From the NCBI GenBank assembly GCA_050261915.1, contig JBLNDT010000057.1:1-64000 (forward strand): DNA of 64,000 bases. Reading direction: 5' to 3'. Below are positions 44,722-54,445 of this stretch, piece after piece. This DNA comes from UBA699 sp050261915 (lineage in GTDB: Bacteria > Bacillota > Clostridia > Clostridiales > Clostridiaceae). Both the position numbers and the translations under genes were made by a program. The notes under the pieces were generated by a model. It worked only from the letters and a program-made list of their open reading frames with translations, was not told where the DNA came from and made no database searches. How positions within the stretch are numbered: the first letter of the stretch is position 1; each line of letters begins with the position of its first letter.

Positions 44722-45138
44722 TTATTTCAACAAAAGAAGCTTTTCCCATATTTCAGGATACTTCTTCTTTAAATTTATTATTTTGAAGGTGGACTTATCA
44801 ACAAAGGCCTGCACAGTCTTTCCTTTTGCAAGTACTTTGCCGTCTCTTTCCCTTATAATATCATAATTTAAAATAACTTTTACTGGGGTTAGTTCTTCAA
44901 GTGTAGTTTCAACTATGAGTTCATCTCCATACTTTAAACCTTCAGTATACTTGCATCCAGTTTCTGCTAAAGGCATCATAACACCTTGGGTCTCCATATC
45001 CACATACTTTATTCCGCTGCCTGCTATAAAGTCTTCCCTGGCAGCTTCGAAATATACATAATGAATTGAATGATGAACTATACCCATTTGGTCAGTTTCA
45101 GCATATCTTACCTTTATTTTTGTTTTGCTTTTATACAT
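44722..45138 (-). CDS. YbgC/FadM-type acyl-CoA thioesterase
   Basis: A 138-residue hot-dog-fold thioesterase. The Asp motif YAETDQMGIVHHSIHYVYFEAAREDF is the standard 4-hydroxybenzoyl-CoA-thioesterase signature near residues 15-40. GGAGG precedes the ATG. The gene is about 15 bases after sufB and 20 bases before the lactonase-like gene on the same strand. The natural acyl group is unknown. Confidence 0.9.
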   Translation of the reverse strand: MYKSKTKIKVRYAETDQMGIVHHSIHYVYFEAAREDFIAGSGIKYVDMETQGVMMPLAETGCKYTEGLKYGDELIVETTLEELTPVKVILNYDIIRERDGKVLAKGKTVQAFVDKSTFKIINLKKKYPEIWEKLLLLK

Positions 45139-45152
45139 AGTCTTTCCTCCGT

Positions 45153-46073
45153 TTATTTAAGGAAACCCTTTAATATTGTATCTTCTGCTTCCTTTTCATT
45201 AAGTCCTAGTGTCATCAGTTTTAGAAGCTGTTCATTTGCAATTTTCCCAATGGCGGCTTCATGGATCAGCTGAGCATCGGAATGGAAAGCTGATATCCTT
45301 GGTATTGACTGCACATTAGCATCGTGCATTATTATTGAGTCACATTGAATATGGCCTGCACACTTGGCATATCCAGACATATTTAGATGAAATGCCTGGC
45401 TTGATTTATTCTGGGCAACAGACCTTGAAATTATCTGCGCAGAAGAATCCTCTTCTAAAAGCTCAACATCTATTATAGAATCAGCAACCTGCTTCCCATG
45501 GGTTAAAAGCCTTTCCACCACTATAAGCTTAGCTCCTTTATGAAGTTTGACCTTTGTGTCTCTCAAAGTGCTGTCCACTCCTTTAATTTGGACCATTTCA
45601 ATTTCTGCTGTGCCCCCTTCTTCAACTTCAATTAAGGTCTTGGGATTTAAAATTCTTTTACCTAACCCGTCTCCTTCTCCAAAATGTTTTTCTACATACT
45701 TAACCTTGGCTCCTTTTCTTACAAAGAACTCATGGATACCGTCATGCTGTGAGTCACTGTCTCCTGGATTATGTATACCACACCCTGCTACAATAAGAAC
45801 ATCAGAACCTTCTCCTATTTCAAAGGAATTGTAAACTACATCCTCAAGTCCTTCTTTTGTTATAAGCACTGGAATATGAACACTTTCTCCCTTTGTGCCA
45901 GGCTTTATTATAACATCTATACCTGGTTTATCTTTTTTTGTTAATATATCAATATTGGCAGTAATATTGCGGGCTGCCTTTTCACCATTTTTTCTTATGT
46001 TATATGCCCCAATTGGAAGTTCATGAAAACCTGCCATTTCTTCCAGCATATCCTTATCCAATGAATCCAACAT
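45153..46073 (-). CDS. SufB/SufD-family Fe-S assembly scaffold
   Basis: About 306 residues, clearly shorter than SufB of the complete SUF system, as in the minimal SufBC (SMS-like) pair. The Fe-S-scaffold fold is recognised by VAGCGIHNPGDSDSQHDGIHEF, FHLNMSGYAKCAGHIQCDSI and the end motif IHEAAIGKIANEQLLKLMTLGLNEKEAE. The start is ATG 46073, as AAGGAG lies in the tail of sufC. There is no sufS or sufU in the window. Confidence 0.9.
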   Translation of the reverse strand: MLDSLDKDMLEEMAGFHELPIGAYNIRKNGEKAARNITANIDILTKKDKPGIDVIIKPGTKGESVHIPVLITKEGLEDVVYNSFEIGEGSDVLIVAGCGIHNPGDSDSQHDGIHEFFVRKGAKVKYVEKHFGEGDGLGKRILNPKTLIEVEEGGTAEIEMVQIKGVDSTLRDTKVKLHKGAKLIVVERLLTHGKQVADSIIDVELLEEDSSAQIISRSVAQNKSSQAFHLNMSGYAKCAGHIQCDSIIMHDANVQSIPRISAFHSDAQLIHEAAIGKIANEQLLKLMTLGLNEKEAEDTILKGFLK

Positions 46074-46074
46074 A

Positions 46075-46806
46075 TTACACAACTCCTTTATCACAAGATA
46101 AACTGCAGCTTATACTTTCATTTCTGCTAATTTCATCCAGTATTTCTTCCTTGGATGTAATTTCTCTTATCATACCGTTATTAAGTACAATAACCTCATC
46201 TGCAAGCTTTATTATTCTTTCTTGATGTGAAATAATAATTATAGTAGTATCCTTTTGTTCATGCATACGCTGAAAGGTCTCCGCAAGTTTCCTAAAGCTC
46301 CATAAATCTATACCAGCTTCTGGCTCATCAAATACTACCACCTTGGAATCCCTGCATATAACTGATGCAATTTCTATACGTTTAAGCTCCCCGCCAGATA
46401 GACTTGAATCAACTTCCCTGTCCATATAATCATTTGCACATAACCCAACATTAAGTAAAAGTTCGCAAGGGTCAATTTTTTTATCCCCGCCAGCAAGGTG
46501 TAACAATTCTCTTACTTTGATGCCTTTAAACCTTGGAGGCTGCTGAAATGCAAACCCAACCTGTTGTTTTGCTCTTTCAGTTATCCCCAAATCAGTTATG
46601 TCTTCCCCATCAAGTATAAGCTTCCCGGTGGTAGCCTTGTATATTCCCATTATAACCTTGGCAAGAGAAGACTTTCCGCTTCCATTTGGTCCTGTAAGTA
46701 CATATATTTTTTTCTTATCTAGTTTTAAATTAATATTTTTAAGAATCTCAATTTCATTACCAGCTTTATCCTCAAACTTCAGGGATAAATCCTTTATTTC
46801 CAGCAT
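46075..46806 (-). CDS. sufC: SufC-type Fe-S assembly ATPase
   Basis: A 243-residue soluble ABC ATPase: P-loop GPNGSGKSS near residue 39, signature LSGGELKRIEIASV, Walker B VVVFDEPEAGID. It partners SufB in Fe-S cluster assembly. GGAGG precedes the ATG. It is directly followed by sufB with one base between. Together they make up a two-gene SUF system typical of clostridia. Confidence 0.92.
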   Translation of the reverse strand: MLEIKDLSLKFEDKAGNEIEILKNINLKLDKKKIYVLTGPNGSGKSSLAKVIMGIYKATTGKLILDGEDITDLGITERAKQQVGFAFQQPPRFKGIKVRELLHLAGGDKKIDPCELLLNVGLCANDYMDREVDSSLSGGELKRIEIASVICRDSKVVVFDEPEAGIDLWSFRKLAETFQRMHEQKDTTIIIISHQERIIKLADEVIVLNNGMIREITSKEEILDEISRNESISCSLSCDKGVV

Positions 46807-46914
46807 GATTTAACCTCCTTAATTGTTCATATGAAAAATCCAGCAGGTTAACTACTGGATTCATTAATTTATCACATTTTACCACTTAAGGTTTTGTTTT
46901 TCAAGTAAACAAGA

Positions 46915-48060
46915 CTACAGCATTTCTATGAAGGCAGCAATCCTTGTTTTAAGCTGGCCTGTATCTGACTTTGAATAATCTGTTTCTATACTCATATATG
47001 GAACCTCAAAGTTTTCTTCAATAAATGATTTTACTCCGAAGGTCTCAACACTATAAGTATGGCAGGCCTGTAAAATCACATCTACTACTCCATCAACATT
47101 GTAGTCCGCAATTAAATCTGATAAGAGATGAAGCCTGTTGTCATTTGGTGACATACATGAACAACCAATATTGATGTACTTTTCAGTTAGCGCATCATAA
47201 GGGTCTATGTTTTCATCTACAAGTCTTTCTATTTCCTTTATTCCTGTGCAGTTTTCATAGCAAACCACCACACCGCCGTTTTCTTCTATAAGCTTAATAA
47301 TCTTTTCAGTTCCTTCACCCATAGGACAGCCAGTTACTAAAATTCTTTTTGCTTCAAAGGAAACCTTTTTTTCACCTTCATTATATTTATCAAGGGATTC
47401 CTTAGTTATACTATTTATTTCACTTATTAAACTATTTGTATCCCACTTAAAGCTTGCGCCACCTAGTACCTTCATAATTTCCATTCCAGTTACAGCAGGA
47501 GGATTTAGTTTCCCAAGTTCACAGAATTCAATAAGAGCTCCCCTTACATTATTCCTTTCAGCTATTGCATTCCTGAGCATTTCATCAGTGATAGTAACAT
47601 CAAACTCTTTTTCAAGTATATTCTTAAGCTTTATTATTTCACTTTTCCAAAGATTAAAAGCATCATCACCTTTATTAGTTTGAGGCAGCTGCATAACGTG
47701 AACTGGTCTAATATTATTTAAGTATTCATACATCTTCTTCTTTCCATCGCAGGTAGTTTCCCCTACAATAAGATCCGAAAAATATGTGTATGGGCATTTA
47801 TCGGTAAGTGCAAATCCAAAACTGGATTTGATAAGGGGGCATAAATTTCTAGGAAGAATTTTTTCCGCATCTGCAATTGGTTCTTCATTTTTTCCGCAAA
47901 GTGATACAGGTACAGCCCCTGATGCAGCTATTATCTCCCATGGAGTAAAGGTGCAAAAGGTTCCAACCACCTTTTTTCCTTCTTCCTTCAGGTTTTTAAC
48001 ATTTATAAATCCATTTCTTCTTGCTTCACTAAAGTCATTGAATTTTTCGGGTAAATTCAT
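46915..48060 (-). CDS. Double-cubane-cluster-type anaerobic reductase (2-hydroxyacyl-CoA dehydratase D-component family)
   Basis: A 381-residue protein of the HgdB/FldC family with cysteines in GTFCTFTPW, PRNLCPLIKSSFGFALTDKCPYTYF, GETTCDGKKKM and NIGCSCMSPNDN, which hold Fe-S clusters. In double-cubane proteins these support difficult reductions. The usual companion, an ATP-driven activator of the HgdC type, is not next to it. The start is ATG 48060 (GAGG upstream), not the in-frame start at 48120. It is divergent from the exporter gene; a shared promoter region is 48061-48182. Confidence 0.85.
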   Translation of the reverse strand: MNLPEKFNDFSEARRNGFINVKNLKEEGKKVVGTFCTFTPWEIIAASGAVPVSLCGKNEEPIADAEKILPRNLCPLIKSSFGFALTDKCPYTYFSDLIVGETTCDGKKKMYEYLNNIRPVHVMQLPQTNKGDDAFNLWKSEIIKLKNILEKEFDVTITDEMLRNAIAERNNVRGALIEFCELGKLNPPAVTGMEIMKVLGGASFKWDTNSLISEINSITKESLDKYNEGEKKVSFEAKRILVTGCPMGEGTEKIIKLIEENGGVVVCYENCTGIKEIERLVDENIDPYDALTEKYINIGCSCMSPNDNRLHLLSDLIADYNVDGVVDVILQACHTYSVETFGVKSFIEENFEVPYMSIETDYSKSDTGQLKTRIAAFIEML

Positions 48061-48191
48061 ATATATACCTCGTTTTATCCTTAAAATTTGCATTTTTAGT
48101 ATATCATATTTCACATACACCTGCTATTTTACTTTAAAATACTAAATTATATGTTAATATGTAATAGTAATAATATAAGGACGTGATTTAT

Positions 48192-49673
48192 ATGGATTCA
48201 AGAAAAAGAAATATATTGATTGCATTAATGGTTGCAATGTTTTTAGGTGCAGTAGAGGGAACTGTGGTTACCACTGCAATACCAACAATAGTTAAAGATC
48301 TTCAAGGTTTTCAGATTATAAGTTTGGTTTTTTCTGCTTATCTTTTAACCTCAGCAATATCTACACCAATATACGGAAAGCTGTCTGATTTATATGGCAG
48401 AAAAAAAATGCTATCTATTGGTATAATAATATTTTTAGTTGGAAGCTTTTTATGTGGATTATCTAGAAATATGTATATGCTTATTGGTTTTAGAGCACTT
48501 CAAGGAATGGGTGCAGGTTCAATTTTCACTGTTACATATACTATCGTTGGAGATGTATTTACACTGGAGGAAAGGCCTCGGGTTCAAGGCAGTATTGGAA
48601 CCGTATGGGGAATTGCAAGTCTAGTTGGTCCATTTTTAGGAGGCTTGCTGATTGACATGTTTTCATGGCATTGGATATTTTTTATTAACATTCCCTTTGG
48701 AATATTGTCTATTATATTGATTCAAAAAAATTTAAAGGAAAGCTTTACTAAGAAGAAGCATAAAATTGATTTTCCAGGTATTATTACTCTATCATTTACA
48801 ATAATAACTTTCTTGAGTATTTTCCTAGGAGAAAATCATGGTTCTGGATATATTACTGGTATATTACTAATAATCAGTATGGTTTCAATTACTTTATTTT
48901 ATAAAATTGAAAAAAAGGCACAGGAACCCATTTTCCCTTTTGATATATTCACCAAAGCAAGTATAATAGTAAATTCATCTAGTTTTTTAATTTCATCTAT
49001 ATTAATAGGTGTGGACGTTTATCTTCCAATATATATTCAAAATATACTTGGTTTTAGTGCTAAAATATCAGGACTGGCTTTGGCACCAATGTCTATTGCA
49101 TGGCTCACTGCCTCTGTAGTATTAGGAAAATGTCTTGTAAAATATGGAGCAAAGTCTGCAATACTTATATCAAATGTGATACTGCTTATAAGCACCTTGC
49201 TTTTACCTTCCCTTAGCATAAGCTCGCCCATAATATTAGTACTAATTTATGTTACAATAATGGGCTTTGGCTTTGGAGGGGCTTTTACTATCTTAACAAT
49301 AATAGTTCAGGAATCTGTAGAACTTAAAAAAAGAGGTGCTGCAACAGCAGCAAATTCTCTCCTTAGAACACTGGGGCAGACTATAGGTGTTAGTGTTTTT
49401 GGAAGTATTTTCAACATATTTATAGTAAAATATTTTGTTAAGCTTGGTATTAATGGAGTGAATCCTGCCAATCTTTATAGCTCTTCTGATTTAAATCTTG
49501 AACAGATAAAACTTTCCATAAACAGCTCTCTGCATTACTTGTACTTTATATTCATAGCTATATCAGCATCAGCATTAATACTATCTATAATTATGCCCGC
49601 AGTAGGTGGAAAATTTAAAATCTTAAGATCTGATGAAGTAATACCAGAGTCCAATTTGGAAAATAATAATTAA
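48192..49673 (+). CDS. MFS multidrug exporter, DHA2 (14-helix) type
   Basis: A 493-residue transporter of the EmrB/QacA family: GAVEGTVVTTAIPTIVKDL in helix 1, YGKLSDLYGRKKML in the loop 2-3 and MGAGSIFTVTYTIVGDV and RTLGQTIGVSVFGSIFN later. Fourteen hydrophobic segments. It likely exports drugs or toxic metabolites by proton antiport. ATG 48192 fits AAGGA better than GTG 48183. It overlaps the convergent DUF1294 gene by 51 bases. Confidence 0.9.
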   Translation: MDSRKRNILIALMVAMFLGAVEGTVVTTAIPTIVKDLQGFQIISLVFSAYLLTSAISTPIYGKLSDLYGRKKMLSIGIIIFLVGSFLCGLSRNMYMLIGFRALQGMGAGSIFTVTYTIVGDVFTLEERPRVQGSIGTVWGIASLVGPFLGGLLIDMFSWHWIFFINIPFGILSIILIQKNLKESFTKKKHKIDFPGIITLSFTIITFLSIFLGENHGSGYITGILLIISMVSITLFYKIEKKAQEPIFPFDIFTKASIIVNSSSFLISSILIGVDVYLPIYIQNILGFSAKISGLALAPMSIAWLTASVVLGKCLVKYGAKSAILISNVILLISTLLLPSLSISSPIILVLIYVTIMGFGFGGAFTILTIIVQESVELKKRGAATAANSLLRTLGQTIGVSVFGSIFNIFIVKYFVKLGINGVNPANLYSSSDLNLEQIKLSINSSLHYLYFIFIAISASALILSIIMPAVGGKFKILRSDEVIPESNLENNN

Positions 49674-49889
49674 TGGGATACCAAATGTAAATTTTATATG
49701 CTTCGTTTTGTGATGGAAGGTATACATACCTAGAAGAACACCTGGTCCACCAAAGACAACTGCAATTATAAAAAACCTTGCTTCTTTAGTTCTCCATTGC
49801 TTTTTTATTGATTTCCTTTTATCATGGTACATTTCAAAAAACCCAAATAAATTAATAACAGCAAAATATAATAAAAAATATTTAAACAT
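49623..49889 (-). CDS. DUF1294 small membrane protein
   Basis: An 88-residue protein with two or three membrane segments (LMFKYFLLYFAVINLFGFF; FFIIAVVFGGPGVLLGMY; FTFGIPLIIIFQIGLWYYF). The motif DKRKSIKKQWRTKEARFF is the DUF1294 core. Function unknown. ATG 49889 fits the AGGA site; GTG 49898 is an alternative. The 3' end overlaps the exporter gene on the other strand. Confidence 0.88.
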   Translation of the reverse strand: MFKYFLLYFAVINLFGFFEMYHDKRKSIKKQWRTKEARFFIIAVVFGGPGVLLGMYTFHHKTKHIKFTFGIPLIIIFQIGLWYYFIRS

Positions 49890-49927
49890 TAAGTTCACAT
49901 CCTAACAAATATATTGGAGTTGATATT

Positions 49928-50398
49928 ATGAATACAAATATAGATATAATAAAAAATATATGTAAATACTGCCTTGTAAATTTTGAAATCTCCAATAGCA
50001 GCAGACTTATGGCAAGCCTGGTTCATCAGCTTTCACGTGAGCTTGATATTGATGTGCCTGCTGTGGAAGGCTTGATGTATTTAGATATCCATGGCTCTAG
50101 ACGCCCCTTTGCCCATTGTTTTAATTTATTCAACAGCAATATAGTAGACAGCACAATATACAGCTATGCATTAATGAACAAATCACTGGAAGACCTATTT
50201 CCTTTATTCATAACTGGGACTCCCCCGGAACATCTTGATTATGTGGTTCAAAGGGAAATTAAGTATGAGAAACAGCATAAATTCAAAAAAGAGTTCTTAG
50301 TAAGCATTCTATCTGAACTTCCTAAATATTCAAATGTTGAAATTAAAAGATTTAATGAATATGAGGATGGAAAAAAGAAAAATATTTTCTGGTGCTAG
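49928..50398 (+). CDS. Unrecognised soluble protein (156 residues)
   Basis: I do not recognise the family. It has no membrane segment. The centre reads HGSRRPFAHCFNLFNSNIVDSTIYSYAL, which resembles the His-Asp spacing of transglutaminase-like or other papain-fold proteins (HxxN..(L/F)..IVD(S/A)T), but the catalytic Cys is not clear. GTATATTGGAGTTG provides the ribosome binding site before ATG 49928. The stop overlaps the chorismate mutase stop by four bases on the other strand. Confidence 0.7.
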   Translation: MNTNIDIIKNICKYCLVNFEISNSSRLMASLVHQLSRELDIDVPAVEGLMYLDIHGSRRPFAHCFNLFNSNIVDSTIYSYALMNKSLEDLFPLFITGTPPEHLDYVVQREIKYEKQHKFKKEFLVSILSELPKYSNVEIKRFNEYEDGKKKNIFWC

Positions 50399-50685
50399 CC
50401 CTTTTCATTTTTATTAATTATTTCACATTGAGCATCTCTGCTTATTTTAAGGATAGCTTGTATAAATTCTGTAACTTCTTTCTTTATATCATCTTCTTTA
50501 ATATCTGAAGTATATTTATTTAAAATAAAACCCTCTCGGTTTGTGTCCAAAACCTCCATGTTGTTTTTTATTTTAAAATTTGCAACCTGCCTTACTGCCT
50601 GCATTCTAATCTTAAAAAGCTCAATAATTTCATCATCTATTTTATTTATTTCTTGTCTTATTAAATCCAATTCTTTTATATCCAT
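50395..50685 (-). CDS. Chorismate mutase (AroQ type)
   Basis: A 96-residue all-helical AroQ-fold protein. MDIKELDLIRQEINKIDDEI carries the conserved Arg of helix 1, and the second conserved basic residue falls in IRMQAVRQVANFKIK. It converts chorismate to prephenate in Phe/Tyr synthesis. Start ATG 50685 with AGGAG; the longer frame has no site. Its position, away from other aro genes, gives no further information. The C-terminal half is poorly conserved. Confidence 0.85.
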   Translation of the reverse strand: MDIKELDLIRQEINKIDDEIIELFKIRMQAVRQVANFKIKNNMEVLDTNREGFILNKYTSDIKEDDIKKEVTEFIQAILKISRDAQCEIINKNEKG

Positions 50686-50823
50686 TTTAAAACTCCTAAC
50701 ATAATAGATTTTATAACTCACATCATATTATAACAGTTAAAATATTTTAAAAAAACCTTTCTTTTTTATTATAATTGTTTTAATATTTAAACAAGTTAAA
50801 TTTCATGAAAGGCGGGGTTTTAT

Positions 50824-52572
50824 ATGAAATTAATAAACAGCTTCAATAATATCTTGTTTGGACTCTATGGCAGTGTCAAAAGGTTTCCAGCTGCCATTGT
50901 TTCATCTGTATCCTTGATGACACTTCTCATAATAATAAATGAAACAAACCCTAAAACAGATAATTTATCAAGAGTTGCTCTGGCCCTTGCTTTAGCAATT
51001 CCTCTATCCCTTTGCATTAAGCTGTTCTTTGAAAGAAAAGATGAGAAAAATATTTTAATACAAATTGCAGCCTATATAGTTGGTGGCATATTTGTTTATG
51101 GATATTACCTTTTTTTCATTAAGGATATGTCTATGGTTACAGGCACCAGATATATCGGCGTAAGTCTTGCTTTATACATGGGATTTCTATTTATTCCTTT
51201 TTTCTTTAAGATTGAACAATTTGAGATGTATGTGGTATCTGTATTTACCGGCTACTTTATAACTGTAATATATGCAGCAGTACTTGATGCAGGGCTTTCA
51301 GCAATATTGTTTGCAATGGATACTCTGCTCCATGTTAATATTTTAAGCAAATATTATTATTACACCTTTTTATTTGTTTCCCTGGTTTTTGCAGTAACAT
51401 ATTTTCTATCTGAAATTCCACAAAGAAAACAGGATATCCAAGCAGCAAAGTATCCAAGACTTCTTAGGATATTGCTTCTATATATCATAATGCCTCTTTT
51501 ATCAGCTTACACTGTGATACTTTATATTTATTTTGGAAAAATTGTTATAACTAGAATATGGCCTGTGGGAACAGTTTCAGTATCCCACTTGGTTCTTTGG
51601 TATGCTGTTATTGTAACTGTAGTTTTATTTTTTATAACACCTATTAAAAATGATAAATCATGGCAAAAAAACTTTATGAGATTTGCTCCGAAAATTATTA
51701 TTCCTTTACTTATTATGATGTTTGTATCAATAGGTATAAGAATTAACGCCTATGGATTAACAGAAAGAAGATACTATGTGGTTCTCCTTGGAATATGGCT
51801 TATGTGCATGATGATATATTTTTCATTTTTCACAAATAAAATAGGCAATATAATTGCACCAGTAACCCTGGCAGCATTTGCTCTAATTGCTGTATTCGGG
51901 CCATTAAGCGGATATTCTCTTTCCATTAGAAGCCAAAACTTAAGATTTGAACAGTTCCTGTTAAAATATGATATGGTTAACAATGGTTCAATAGTACCCT
52001 CTGAAAAAGTATCAAAGGAAGATAAAGCAAGCATTAGCAGCATTATAGACTATTTTAGCAGACAGCACAACCTTAAGGATTTAAAACTTCTTCCAAAGGA
52101 TTTTAAAATCAATGATATGAAAACTCAGCTTGGTTTCGAGTATGAATATACAATATACAATAATTCAAACGGATATTTTTTCTATCAAAGAGATAATACT
52201 GAAGGTGGAATGAATATTACAGGCTTCGATTATATGTTTGATATGCGGCAGTATAATAATAAGAATTCTACAAGTGGTAACACTTATGTAACTTATGATT
52301 ATGACAGATCTACACTTAAGGTATTTAATAACAACCATGAAGTTTACTCCTCTGATTTCAATAAATTTGTGGATAATATAATTAATAATCATGGAGTTAT
52401 TTCAAACAACGGAAAGGAAAACTTACTGCCAGCTGATGAAATGACCTTAACTGAAGAAAATGAAAAAGTTAAAGTAAAAATAATATTCCTAAGCATTTCT
52501 GGAAACGCATATCAAACAAGTGGTTCATATCCAAAGAGCTTTGAATTTTATGTTCTTGTTAAAATAAAATAG
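50824..52572 (+). CDS. DUF4153-type polytopic membrane protein
   Basis: A 582-residue protein with about ten to twelve membrane segments in the first 380 residues and a soluble C-terminal part of 200 residues (from SIRSQNLRFEQFLLKYD). The layout matches DUF4153 proteins, whose function is unknown. A GGCGGGG site precedes ATG 50824. A strong bidirectional terminator follows. The soluble tail has no recognisable motif. Confidence 0.78.
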   Translation: MKLINSFNNILFGLYGSVKRFPAAIVSSVSLMTLLIIINETNPKTDNLSRVALALALAIPLSLCIKLFFERKDEKNILIQIAAYIVGGIFVYGYYLFFIKDMSMVTGTRYIGVSLALYMGFLFIPFFFKIEQFEMYVVSVFTGYFITVIYAAVLDAGLSAILFAMDTLLHVNILSKYYYYTFLFVSLVFAVTYFLSEIPQRKQDIQAAKYPRLLRILLLYIIMPLLSAYTVILYIYFGKIVITRIWPVGTVSVSHLVLWYAVIVTVVLFFITPIKNDKSWQKNFMRFAPKIIIPLLIMMFVSIGIRINAYGLTERRYYVVLLGIWLMCMMIYFSFFTNKIGNIIAPVTLAAFALIAVFGPLSGYSLSIRSQNLRFEQFLLKYDMVNNGSIVPSEKVSKEDKASISSIIDYFSRQHNLKDLKLLPKDFKINDMKTQLGFEYEYTIYNNSNGYFFYQRDNTEGGMNITGFDYMFDMRQYNNKNSTSGNTYVTYDYDRSTLKVFNNNHEVYSSDFNKFVDNIINNHGVISNNGKENLLPADEMTLTEENEKVKVKIIFLSISGNAYQTSGSYPKSFEFYVLVKIK

Positions 52573-52582
52573 TTTAAAAATA

Positions 52583-52610
52583 TAACCCCGTGGAACTTTC
52601 CACGGGGTTA
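52583..52610. terminator. Bidirectional terminator
   Basis: TAACCCCGTGG pairs with CCACGGGGTTA (52583-52593 with 52600-52610). It lies between the convergent DUF4153 and potCD genes and can serve both. Confidence 0.9.
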
Positions 52611-52612
52611 TT

Positions 52613-54445
52613 TTATTGTTTTACTTCACTCCATATTGTGTCAAACAGTGTTACTGAATCTCCTATATCCTTTAAATATTCACCATTCTTCAAATCTGAT
52701 TCTAAAGGATACACTGCTTTATCTTCCATTATAGACTGATCTATATAATTGTATGCAGCTGTATTAGGATTACCATAAGGGAAGTAATGCGATATTTCAG
52801 CACTTATTTCTGGGTCCATCAAGAAGTTAATGAACAATTCTGCTGCCTTAACATTATTCGCATCCTTTGGTATAACAAGGTTATCCTGTTGAAGGAATAA
52901 CCCTTCCTCAGGTACAACGTACTTTACATTAGGATTTTCACGTCTAGCTAAACTGGCTTCCGCTCCCCAGGCAAATATTGCCTTGGACTCTCCATTAATA
53001 AGGCTTGTTTTAGGACTGTCGCTGTCATATGACTTAATGTTTGGCTGAAGGTTTTTAAGTTCTTCTTTTGCTTTTGCCAAAACCGCTGGGTTTGTTTCAT
53101 TAAGAGAATACCCCATCTTTTTCAAGGTTATCCCCATGATTACTCTCTCATCGTCTAAAACTGTTAATGAATTTTTAAACTCAGGTTTCCACAAATCTTT
53201 GTATCCTTTAATAGTTCCTTCGGGAACCTTTGAACTGTCGTAAGCTATTATACCTGCAAGCCACATATATGGAACACTGTATTTATTACCTGGGTCAAAA
53301 GGCAGATTAAGGAACTGCGGTCCCATATTGCTTATGTTTGGAATATTTTCTTTGTTTATTTCCTGAATCAACTGCTGCTTCCTTAATATTTCAACCATAA
53401 AATCACTGGCAACTGCCACATCATAATTTCCTCCACCTGCCATTATCTTTGCAAGCATTTCTTCATTGGAGGAATATGTGCTGTAGTTAACTTTAATACT
53501 GTAAGTTTGTTCAAATTTTTCAATAACAGAATCAGGAAGGTATTCCGACCAGTTAAATACATTAAGAACCTGCTTTGGCTGGCTGGTGCTTTTTGCATAA
53601 GCAAATATTCCACCCCCGGCAGTAGCTGCAACTAATATAATTACTGATAAAATTGCCATTACCTTTTTCATATTTATATTTGCTGTTTTAAGAATTAATG
53701 AGATAACAATAACTATCATCGTAAATCCGATTATTATTGTTGAAAGTGCGTTTATTTCAGGTGTTACACCAAATTTAACCATTGAGAATACCTTAAGTGG
53801 CAGGGTAACACTTCCCGGTCCTGCAACAAAGAAGCTTATTATAACATCATCAAGTGACAGAGTGAAAGCTAAGAGCCCTCCTGCAATAACCCCAGGCATT
53901 ATTAGGGGCAGTGTAACATTAAAAAATGTTTTTAATGGAGTTGCTCCAAGGTCCATAGCAGCTTCCTCAACAGATTGATCAAACCCATCAAGCCTTGTTT
54001 TCACAACTGCTACAACATAAGCTATACTGAAGGTTACGTGCGCTATTATCAATGAAATTATGCCAAGTGGAATATTAACAATTGAAAAAAATGCCAGAAG
54101 TGAAATACCCATTACTATTTCAGGGATTACCAGTGGTATATTCATTACCGCATCAAATATTGTTTTTCCCTTAAACTTATATCTATACATTCCAATTGCA
54201 GCGAGCGTTCCTATAATAACTGAAAGAATAGTGCTTACAGTAGCAACTATAAATGAATTTTTCACTGCATCTAGAATTCCTGCATTTTGAATAAGACTTA
54301 CATACCATTTAAAGGTGAAGCCTGTCCAAACAACATTTAGCTTTGAATCATTAAAGGAGAATGCAACTAATATCATAATTGGTATGTACAAGCATAAGAA
54401 AACAACAAGTAGATATATATTGCTTAATATTTTAGATTTCTTCAA
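52613..54445 (-). CDS. Fused polyamine ABC transporter permease and binding protein (PotC-PotD)
   Basis: A 610-residue fusion. Residues 1-255 are a PotC-type permease with six membrane segments and the EAA-loop motif VEEAAMDLGATPLKTFFNVTLPL. After a short linker, an extra membrane segment at about 270-290 (VMAILSVIILVAATAGGGIFAYA) anchors a PotD-type binding domain that begins at about 298 (LNVFNWSEYLPDSVIEKFE). The internal Met before the segment has no ribosome binding site, so the fusion is real. Start TTG, after GGGGGTG, directly follows the potB stop. It imports spermidine/putrescine by homology. Confidence 0.9.
   Translation of the reverse strand: MKKSKILSNIYLLVVFLCLYIPIMILVAFSFNDSKLNVVWTGFTFKWYVSLIQNAGILDAVKNSFIVATVSTILSVIIGTLAAIGMYRYKFKGKTIFDAVMNIPLVIPEIVMGISLLAFFSIVNIPLGIISLIIAHVTFSIAYVVAVVKTRLDGFDQSVEEAAMDLGATPLKTFFNVTLPLIMPGVIAGGLLAFTLSLDDVIISFFVAGPGSVTLPLKVFSMVKFGVTPEINALSTIIIGFTMIVIVISLILKTANINMKKVMAILSVIILVAATAGGGIFAYAKSTSQPKQVLNVFNWSEYLPDSVIEKFEQTYSIKVNYSTYSSNEEMLAKIMAGGGNYDVAVASDFMVEILRKQQLIQEINKENIPNISNMGPQFLNLPFDPGNKYSVPYMWLAGIIAYDSSKVPEGTIKGYKDLWKPEFKNSLTVLDDERVIMGITLKKMGYSLNETNPAVLAKAKEELKNLQPNIKSYDSDSPKTSLINGESKAIFAWGAEASLARRENPNVKYVVPEEGLFLQQDNLVIPKDANNVKAAELFINFLMDPEISAEISHYFPYGNPNTAAYNYIDQSIMEDKAVYPLESDLKNGEYLKDIGDSVTLFDTIWSEVKQ

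Noticed and set aside
52613..54445. PotC-PotD fusion as an assembly or sequencing artefact
   Set aside because: The frame is open throughout, no start signal precedes the internal Met, and the anchor segment is well formed; the fusion is the simpler reading.
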